From the NCBI RefSeq assembly GCF_009905375.1, contig NC_133650.1, positions 289,280,423 through 289,344,422 of the forward strand: a DNA stretch of 64,000 bases, in the 5' to 3' direction. Numbering within the stretch: position 1 is the first letter of the stretch; the number at the start of each line of letters is the position of its first letter. Source of the stretch: Apium graveolens (taxonomy: Eukaryota; Streptophyta; Magnoliopsida; Apiales; Apiaceae). The notes under the pieces are model-generated. The model was given only the letters and a program-made list of their open reading frames with translations, was not told the DNA's origin and searched no databases. Position numbers and translations under genes: made by a program. Positions 57,525 through 64,000 of the stretch are shown here, piece by piece.

Positions 57525-58093
57525 TGATAGGGATAAATAAATTATGTTTATATAATTAAATACTGCATTAATTGTACAAACTGTGGGCTGCCAGGCCCAA
57601 TAAAAAGATATATGATACTCAGACCAGAAAGGTTGAGCCTGATGGACCAGATCAGGTCTGATGAAATAAAAAAGGCCCAAAAGCCCTGATTATTAATTAA
57701 TTTCGTAATTAATTAATAAGGGAGAAATCAGATGTTGAAAAGAGTCCCGATGAGGATATAAATCCTTAGAGATTAGCCTCAAGGGGACCTAAAAAGATAA
57801 GGAATCAGCTTCCTACTTCCTAGGACTCCTAAGTCTATCCTAATTCAGAAGCTTATCCACCAAGTCTCCTATACCAAGTCCAATTCGAGGACTCCCACAT
57901 CTATATAAGGGGTCTCACCCCCACCAATCAGAACTACGTTTTTTGGCTTGATTCTCTAATTCACAGAGATACGTAGGCATCTCGTAAAGGCAGATTGAGC
58001 CACGAAACACGAGAGCAGCCATTAAAGGCCTTGAGCTCCCGAATCTTAGTATTAAATACAGCAAGTAATAACCTTGATTTCTTATCCATAACA
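57525..58093 (+). repeat. Element J 5' LTR
   Basis: The LTR runs from TGATAGGGATAAAT (or TGGTGATAG, three bases earlier) to CCATAACA, about 569 bases. The left edge is set by the loss of similarity to the D aORF; the right edge by the primer site two bases on. A TATA box (TATATAAGG) lies at 57902-57910. A perfect inverted repeat with 13-base arms and a 4-base loop occupies 57690-57719. Confidence 0.85.
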
Positions 58094-58095
58094 TT

Positions 58096-58113
58096 TGGCG
58101 CCGTCTGTGGGAA
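58096..58113 (+). other. Element J primer binding site
   Basis: TGGCGCCGTCTGTGGGAA follows the LTR after two bases. The first nine bases are complementary to the 3' end of plant tRNA-Asp, the primer commonly given for Tat/Athila-group gypsy elements. The match beyond nine bases is poor, so the tRNA is tentative. Confidence 0.8.
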
Positions 58114-58128
58114 AACGCAACAACAACC

Positions 58129-61100
58129 ATGGTGAGAACACGGAGAACAACCAGCACTCTGGAGGAGGGAACACCATCAGGAACAACCCAGGTGATTTCA
58201 TCAACCGTGGAGGTTCCTCCCCATTCAACTTATGCATCTACTCAGGGGGAAGCCCAGACAGGGGCAACTCATCCTCAGCCACAAGGGACAACTCCCCCGA
58301 TTATTCAAGGTACGAATCCTCAAGTTCAACAAATACATATACCTGTGAATTCTCGACCCGTCGGGTATGAATATTCAACTATTGTTACTACTAACCCCCC
58401 TTATGGGATGCCCCTTCACCCTGAGGTTGGAGGAAGTGGATATGCCGGGCGAAGCGAAGCACGAGGGCGGTCGCCCCCCTATATACGAGGTTTGGATCCT
58501 ATCCCTGAGGATCGGGAATTTTCTGGTCCATACACTGAGAGAGACTCCGAATCTTCGGATGATGAAGTGGCCCCGAGAAGGAGGCGTCCTGGAAAAGAGC
58601 CAATGGCCGATGGAAGGCAACGCCCCCAAGGCACCCCAGGGGCGAATCCCCAAGAAGTGCAGGAAAAGATCAGGGCTCATGAGGCTGAAATCCAAAGGCT
58701 GAGACGTGATTTGGAGGCTCACCAAGCCACCAGATCCAACATACCTCCTAGGGGGAGAAATCTTCCTCCTATCATAGACCTGGATGGTCCGGTAAGAAGA
58801 AGAGCTGCTGTCCCAAGAACTGATCCAAGCAATCTCCTTCCCCTTGGAGATCCTGATGATCCAACTCCACCCTTCACAGAAGAGATAATGAATGCCCATA
58901 TCTCAAGAAAATTCAAGATGCCCACTATCAAAGCCTATGATGGCACGGGAGACCCCGCTAATCATGTTAGGACATTCTCTAATGCACTGCTGCTGCAACC
59001 CGTGAATGATGCTATAAAATGTCGGGCCTTCCCTCAAACCCTGTCGGGTATGGCTCAAAGATGGTACAGTCGCCTACCCCCAAATTCTATTGGATCATTC
59101 AGAGAACTAAGTCAGGCTTTTATTAAGCAATTCATCAGTGGAAGAGTCCATGAGAAAAGTTCAGCATCTCTTATGAGTCTTGTGCAAGGAGCTAAGGAAT
59201 CCTTAAGAGATTACCTGAATCGTTTTACAAAGGAGGCTTTAAAAGTCCCAGATCTTGATGATAAGGTAGCCATGATAGCATTGCAACAAGGAACTAGGGA
59301 TGAGTTTTTTAAGATGTCTTTGGCCAAACGACCCCCTGAGAGCATGTTGCAGCTCCAAGAGAGGGCAGGGAAATATATCAAGGTTGAAGAAAGTATGAGG
59401 AAGACCGTAGTAAGTAATGAGCCCACTGGAGGCAAGAAACGAAAAACTGATTTGGAGTATATCGCTAAGGACAAATATCCTAGAACCGAACAAAACCCTG
59501 ATTCAACCCCCAAGAAGGGAGGACCTGGGCAAAAGTTCACTGAATACGCTAAGCTGAATGCTCCCAGAAGTCAGATTTTGATGGAGATTGAGAAAGACAG
59601 AGATATTCGCTGGCCTAAGCCCTTGAAGGCTGATCCCGCCAAGCTAGATAGGGGCAAGTATTGCAGGTTTCACAAAGATGTTGGCCATGACACCGATGAG
59701 TGTAGGCAATTGAAAGATGAAATTGAGTTTTTGATTCGAAAAGGAAGATTGAATAAGTATACTGGAGATGGAGGGGACAGAAATAATAATGGAAGGAAGA
59801 ACTTTGAAGATCGTAGGAGGGACCAAGATGATCAGGGGCGGAATCCCCAACCTAGAGGACCAGTTATAAACACCATTTATGGAGGGCCGAGACCTCAAGG
59901 GCCTGTGATAAACACGATCTTTGGAGGTCCAACTGCTGCTGGATTGTCCAAAAATTCCAGAAAGGCATATACTAGAGAGGTTATGCATATTGTTGGAGAA
60001 GCCCCGAAGAGGGCCAGGACAGAAGTAACATTGGCTTTTGATGATTCCGACCTAGAGGGTGTGAAGTTTCCCCATGACGACCCGCTGGTCATAACACCAA
60101 TAATAGGAAATAGCCCGGTTAAGAGGGTCCTTGTGGATAATGGTGCTTCTGTGGATATCTTGCTCCACGACACCTTTCTAAGGATGGGGTATAACGACTC
60201 CCAGTTAACACCAACCGATATGCCGATATATGGATTTGCTGGAGTAGAATGTCCTGTGGAAGGGATAATCAAGTTGCCAACCACCATAGGTACGGAGCCA
60301 AGGCAAGCAACGCAGATGCTGGATTTCGTAGTGGTAAAGGCTAGTTCAACTTATAATGCTATCATGGGGAGAACAGGGATACATGCCTTCAAGGCAGTCC
60401 CCTCTTCCTACCATTCAGTCATGAAGTTTCCCACCCGAAACGGGATTGGAGAAGAGAGAGGAGATCAAAAAATGGCTAGAAGCTGTTATGTGGCCTCTTT
60501 GAGGGCAGATGGAGTCGGGGGGCAGGTTCTTCCTATTGAAGATATGGATGTTCGAGAAAATGATGAGAATAGAGGAAGGCCAGCAGAAGAATTGGTTTCG
60601 GTTCCTTTAGATCCCAAGAATCCTGAGAGGATGACTTTCATTGGAGCCACATTAGAGGAGCCCCTTAGAGGGAAGTTAGTGAAATTTTTGCAAAAAAATA
60701 GTGATGTGTTTGCATGGTCAGCAGCTGATATGCCAGGCATAGACCCGGAGTTAATTACTCACAAGCTAAACGTGGATCCAAGTCGGAAGACAGTGAAACA
60801 AAAGAAAAGAAATTTTGCCCCGGAAAGACAAGAGGCTATAAAGCAGGAAGTGGAAAAGCTCTTAGAGGCTGGTTTCATTGAGGAGATTCAATTTCCGGAG
60901 TGGTTAGCAAACCCTGTAATGGTGAAGAAGGCTAATGGAAAGTGGAGGATGTGTATAGACTTCACCGACCTGAATGATGCATGCCCCAAAGACTGTTTTC
61001 CGCTGCCTAGAATTGATACTTTGATTGATGCTACCGCTGGACATGAGATGCTGAGTTTCATGGATGGGTTTAGCGGATACAACCAGATCAAAATGCATAA

Positions 61101-63834
61101 GGATGACATTCCAAAGGTATCATTTATCACTGACTTTGGTGTTTATTGTTATCTTGTTATGGCGTTTGGTCTCAAGAATGCAGGAGCCACCTATCAAAGG
61201 TTGGTGAATAGAATTTTTAAGGATCTTATTGGTAAGACTATGGAAGTCTATGTTGATGACATGTTAGTCAAGAGTCTAGTAAAGACTGATCATATAGCCC
61301 ATTTAAGGGAAGCTTTTGAGGTCCTGAGGTACCACAAGATGATGTTGAACCCGACGAAGTGTGCTTTCGGCGTAGGATCTGGAAAGTTCTTGGGATTGAT
61401 GGTCTCGAAGAGGGGAATTGAGGCAAATCCCGATAAAATAAAGGCGATCCTGGACATGGAACCCCCCAAAACTGTCAAGGATGTTCAGAAGCTCACAGGA
61501 AGGGTTGCTGCGTTAGGACGATTCATCTCCAAGTCAGGAGACAAGTGCTTGTCATTTTTCAAGTCACTGAAGAACATCAAAGACTTTGTATGGAATGAGG
61601 AAAATCAGAAGGCATTTGGAGAGTTAAAGAAATATATGGGCCAGGCCCCGTTGTTGGCCAAGCCAGTTCTGAATGAAGTTTTATTTTTGTACTTGGCTGT
61701 TTCAGAGAGCGCCTTGAGCGCCGTGTTGGTTAAGGAGGAACTGAAAGTCCAGAAACCCGTATACTATGTCAGCAAAATTTTGCATGGTGCTGAGTTGAAT
61801 TATTCAGCCATTGAGAAATTCGCTTTAGCCTTGGTAATGGCTTCAAGAAAGATGCGTCCTTATTTTCAAGCTCACCAAATTGAAGTGCTAACAAATCAGC
61901 CACTGAGAAATATCATTCACAGTCCCAAGGCAAGTGGGAGACTGATTAAGTGGGCAATAGAGTTGGGAGAGTTCGATCTCAAGTATAAGCCACGTACGGC
62001 CATAAAAGCCCAGGCACTAGCTGACTTCCTGGTGGAATGTACCATACCCAACCAAGAAGTCGGGGGGCAGGAAGATACCATACCTCAAGACAAGGGAGTC
62101 GACAATGGGGACAAGGAGAAAGAATATTGGGTTCTCTATTTTGATGGAGCATCAAAAACAAATTCCAGTGGAGCAGGGTTGGTTTTGCAAAGCCCTGATG
62201 GATTCTTAATTGAGTATGCCATGAAGCTAGACTTCCCAACAACAAACAATGAGGCAGAGTATGAAGCCCTGATTGCTGGCCTTGGTCTAGCTGGGACACT
62301 TAGAGTCAAAAACTTAAAGGTCCGTGGAGACTCGAAGCTGATCATATCCCAGGTAAAGGGAGAATTTGAGGCAAGGGATGATACGATGGCTAAGTATGTT
62401 CGCCTAGTAAGGGCTGTGATGACCCAATTTAATGAATGCCATGTTGAACACATTCCAAGGGAAGAAAATGCTAAAGCAGATGCGCTATCAAAGTTTGCTT
62501 CATCTGAGATTGAAGAAAGTTCAGGAAGTGTGTACTTCCGTGTTTTGAAGACACGAAGCATAGATGTTAAGCTTGTGGCTCCCGTAGGCTTGGGGACGTC
62601 ATGGATTGATCCCATCAAGGCTCACATTCAGACCGGTTGGTTGCCAAGCGATGCAATTGAGGCACGGAAGTTAACTGTTCGAGCACTAAGGTACTCTTTG
62701 ATAGATGGGATTCTATATAAAAGATCTTTCGTGGTTCCTTACCTGAGGTGTCTCAGGCCCGATGAGGCACGCTTGGCTCTTGAAGAAGTACATGAAGGTA
62801 TTTGTGGACAACACCTGGGGGGCAGGGCCTTGGCTCATAAAATAACCCGTTTAGGCTTCTATTGGCCAGAAATGATGGCTGATGCCAAAGAATATGTGAA
62901 GAAGTGTGATCGCTGTCAGAAGCATGCACCAGTTGTTAGACAACCCCCCGAGATGCTGACCTCTATCAACTCGCCTATTCCCTTTGCCATGTGGGGGATG
63001 GATATTCTAGGGCCTTTTCCTATGGCCACGGCACAAAGGAAATTTCTGATTGTAGCCATTGATTATTTCACCAAGTGGATCGAAGCCAAACCCTTGGCCA
63101 AAATCACAACTAAGCAGGTTGCACAATTCCTGTGGGAAAACATTATGTGCCGATATGGAATTCCCCGTATCCTCGTCACTGACAATGGAACACAATTCAA
63201 CAATGAGGAATTCAAGAAGTATTGTGAAGAAAATAAAATTGAGTTACGATTCACCTCTGTGGCTCACCCGCAAGCCAATGGGCAAGCAGAGGTAGCAAAT
63301 CGGATAATCCTGGATGGACTAAAAAAGAGGATCGAAAAGTCGAGAAATAATTGGGTAGATGAGATACTTCCCATATTATGGGCTTATAGGACTACCTGTA
63401 GAGTCACGACAGATGCAACTCCTTTCATGTTGGCATATGGGGCGGAAGCAGTAGTTCCTGTGGAGATATCACATTCCTCTCCAAGGATTCAGGCTTTCGA
63501 TGAGAAAGAAAATGAGGAAGGGCAGAGATTAGCCCTGGATTTAATTGATGAAGTGCGAGATAAAGCACATGCAAAGATAGTAGAATATCAGAAAAAAGCT
63601 TCATTCTACTACAACTTAAGGGTTAAAGAAAGGTTTTTTAAACAAGGCGATCTAGTCTTGAGGAAGATAGAAGCATCTGGTGTAGGACAAAAAGGGAAGC
63701 TTGCCCCAAATTGGGAAGGGCCGTACAGAGTCAAGAGTGTTCAAGGTAGAGGAACCTACAAGCTCGAGACTATGGATGGTTTTGAAGTCCCGAGGACCTG
63801 GCACGCACAAAACCTGAAGGTTTACTACGTGTAA
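58129..63834 (+). CDS. gag-pol: Element J gag-pol polyprotein, 1901 residues
   Basis: One uninterrupted ORF codes for all replication proteins of a Tat-lineage Ty3/gypsy element. The ATG sits in a good context (CCATGG) 15 bases after the primer site. Domains in order: retrotransposon gag (about 260-360; NHVRTFSNALLL, AFPQTLSGMAQRWY); a C-x2-H-x4-H-x4-C knuckle (512-525), which is the Tat variant with His for the second Cys; aspartic protease (LVDNGAS, Asp 670); RT (RMCIDFTDLNDACPKDCFPL; YVDD at 1041-1044); the RT-linked RNase H (to about 1300); a second, archaeal-type RNase H (YFDGAS, Asp 1339; NEAEYEAL; GDSKLI; ADALS); integrase zinc module (H-H-C-C, about 1550-1600); and integrase core Asp 1625, Asp 1685, Glu 1721 (D-x59-D-x35-E). 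All catalytic residues checked are present. The second RNase H is the hallmark of the Tat lineage. Confidence 0.96.
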   Translation: MVRTRRTTSTLEEGTPSGTTQVISSTVEVPPHSTYASTQGEAQTGATHPQPQGTTPPIIQGTNPQVQQIHIPVNSRPVGYEYSTIVTTNPPYGMPLHPEVGGSGYAGRSEARGRSPPYIRGLDPIPEDREFSGPYTERDSESSDDEVAPRRRRPGKEPMADGRQRPQGTPGANPQEVQEKIRAHEAEIQRLRRDLEAHQATRSNIPPRGRNLPPIIDLDGPVRRRAAVPRTDPSNLLPLGDPDDPTPPFTEEIMNAHISRKFKMPTIKAYDGTGDPANHVRTFSNALLLQPVNDAIKCRAFPQTLSGMAQRWYSRLPPNSIGSFRELSQAFIKQFISGRVHEKSSASLMSLVQGAKESLRDYLNRFTKEALKVPDLDDKVAMIALQQGTRDEFFKMSLAKRPPESMLQLQERAGKYIKVEESMRKTVVSNEPTGGKKRKTDLEYIAKDKYPRTEQNPDSTPKKGGPGQKFTEYAKLNAPRSQILMEIEKDRDIRWPKPLKADPAKLDRGKYCRFHKDVGHDTDECRQLKDEIEFLIRKGRLNKYTGDGGDRNNNGRKNFEDRRRDQDDQGRNPQPRGPVINTIYGGPRPQGPVINTIFGGPTAAGLSKNSRKAYTREVMHIVGEAPKRARTEVTLAFDDSDLEGVKFPHDDPLVITPIIGNSPVKRVLVDNGASVDILLHDTFLRMGYNDSQLTPTDMPIYGFAGVECPVEGIIKLPTTIGTEPRQATQMLDFVVVKASSTYNAIMGRTGIHAFKAVPSSYHSVMKFPTRNGIGEERGDQKMARSCYVASLRADGVGGQVLPIEDMDVRENDENRGRPAEELVSVPLDPKNPERMTFIGATLEEPLRGKLVKFLQKNSDVFAWSAADMPGIDPELITHKLNVDPSRKTVKQKKRNFAPERQEAIKQEVEKLLEAGFIEEIQFPEWLANPVMVKKANGKWRMCIDFTDLNDACPKDCFPLPRIDTLIDATAGHEMLSFMDGFSGYNQIKMHKDDIPKVSFITDFGVYCYLVMAFGLKNAGATYQRLVNRIFKDLIGKTMEVYVDDMLVKSLVKTDHIAHLREAFEVLRYHKMMLNPTKCAFGVGSGKFLGLMVSKRGIEANPDKIKAILDMEPPKTVKDVQKLTGRVAALGRFISKSGDKCLSFFKSLKNIKDFVWNEENQKAFGELKKYMGQAPLLAKPVLNEVLFLYLAVSESALSAVLVKEELKVQKPVYYVSKILHGAELNYSAIEKFALALVMASRKMRPYFQAHQIEVLTNQPLRNIIHSPKASGRLIKWAIELGEFDLKYKPRTAIKAQALADFLVECTIPNQEVGGQEDTIPQDKGVDNGDKEKEYWVLYFDGASKTNSSGAGLVLQSPDGFLIEYAMKLDFPTTNNEAEYEALIAGLGLAGTLRVKNLKVRGDSKLIISQVKGEFEARDDTMAKYVRLVRAVMTQFNECHVEHIPREENAKADALSKFASSEIEESSGSVYFRVLKTRSIDVKLVAPVGLGTSWIDPIKAHIQTGWLPSDAIEARKLTVRALRYSLIDGILYKRSFVVPYLRCLRPDEARLALEEVHEGICGQHLGGRALAHKITRLGFYWPEMMADAKEYVKKCDRCQKHAPVVRQPPEMLTSINSPIPFAMWGMDILGPFPMATAQRKFLIVAIDYFTKWIEAKPLAKITTKQVAQFLWENIMCRYGIPRILVTDNGTQFNNEEFKKYCEENKIELRFTSVAHPQANGQAEVANRIILDGLKKRIEKSRNNWVDEILPILWAYRTTCRVTTDATPFMLAYGAEAVVPVEISHSSPRIQAFDEKENEEGQRLALDLIDEVRDKAHAKIVEYQKKASFYYNLRVKERFFKQGDLVLRKIEASGVGQKGKLAPNWEGPYRVKSVQGRGTYKLETMDGFEVPRTWHAQNLKVYYV

Positions 63835-64000
63835 GATAGGCGAAGTACGATTCTCACTTGTCATTGTGACAAGTAGGTTTAAAAGCACCTGGAAGCTTTG
63901 CTTGCATAGGATTTTATATTCCAGTAGAATTTACATTGTCTAGTTATTATTGATTAGGGTCGAACCCATGCTATGTAAGGTTTTGAAAAACCAGACTTCA
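63835..64000 (+). other. Element J non-coding region after pol
   Basis: These 166 bases contain no ORF on either strand that I would support. In Tat elements a long non-coding region usually separates pol from the 3' LTR. A short inverted pair, CTTGTCA TTG TGACAAG, lies at 63858-63874. Confidence 0.7.

Larger units (their letters stand above)
57525..64000 (+). mobile_element. Element J: Ty3/gypsy, Tat lineage, intact gag-pol, 3' end outside window
   Basis: 5' LTR, primer site, one long gag-pol ORF and the start of the 3' non-coding region are present. The element is inserted in the aORF of element I. The 3' LTR and the target duplication are beyond the window. Uninterrupted coding sequence among decayed neighbours makes it the youngest large insertion. 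Confidence 0.93.

Noticed and set aside
58375..58899. Minus-strand ORF of 174 codons over J gag
   Set aside because: It is fully inside the intact gag-pol frame and its composition mirrors the antisense of that frame.

Overview
The window is plant nuclear DNA made almost entirely of transposable elements. I recognise no host gene, rRNA, tRNA or CRISPR array. Ty1/copia elements of the SIRE/Maximus type, a Tat-lineage Ty3/gypsy element with two RNase H domains, a plant L1-type LINE, a Stowaway-like MITE and primer sites matching plant tRNA all point to a eudicot. An asterid such as a member of the Apiaceae is only a guess.

The layout is a stack of nested insertions. From left to right: (1) 1-447 is a plus-strand fragment of copia family A. 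(2) 527-7205 is element A, a minus-strand family-A copia with gag and pol but no accessory ORF. (3) 7206-11123 is AT-rich, with two Helitron-like elements and a Stowaway-like MITE. (4) A plus-strand LINE runs from about 11.1 kb to 36.2 kb. It is split by a 3.4-kb solo LTR in ORF1 (target duplication TGGGA) and by copia element D (16374-35308, target duplication TCTCA) in the endonuclease domain of ORF2. Element D (family B) is itself split by C, an internally deleted LTR element in gag (18771-20247), and by G, a 5'-truncated family-A copy in pol (about 21373-26837). (5) 36198-38629 holds pieces of other copia elements. (6) Element E, a decayed minus-strand copia, runs from 38630 to about 56046. 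Its 5' LTR is split by F, a complete family-A insertion (44960-55265, target duplication GATAA). (7) 56057-57520 is the 3' end of minus-strand element I. It is cut by gypsy element J (about 57525 to beyond 64000), whose 1901-codon gag-pol ORF is uninterrupted.

Only J looks coding-competent. The copia elements and the LINE carry stops, frameshifts and deletions. Many of the stops are the C-to-T or G-to-A changes expected from decay of methylated DNA.

The most interesting signal is the accessory ORF (aORF) downstream of pol in copia families A and B. It codes for about 1,200-1,500 residues: a globular N-terminal region, a long charged and Ser/Thr-rich linker, and a conserved C-terminal region. 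I see no signal peptide or membrane anchor. In D and G its ATG follows a TATA box and a CT-rich leader, as if it had its own promoter. Each family is also strewn with its own short motif: TCGACGGAT in B, and TATCAGAACTTA-like in A. The motif occurs in LTR U3, in spacers and in coding sequence. A polypurine 15-mer is identical inside the aORFs of both families. Together these suggest a separately transcribed accessory protein working with element-specific cis motifs.
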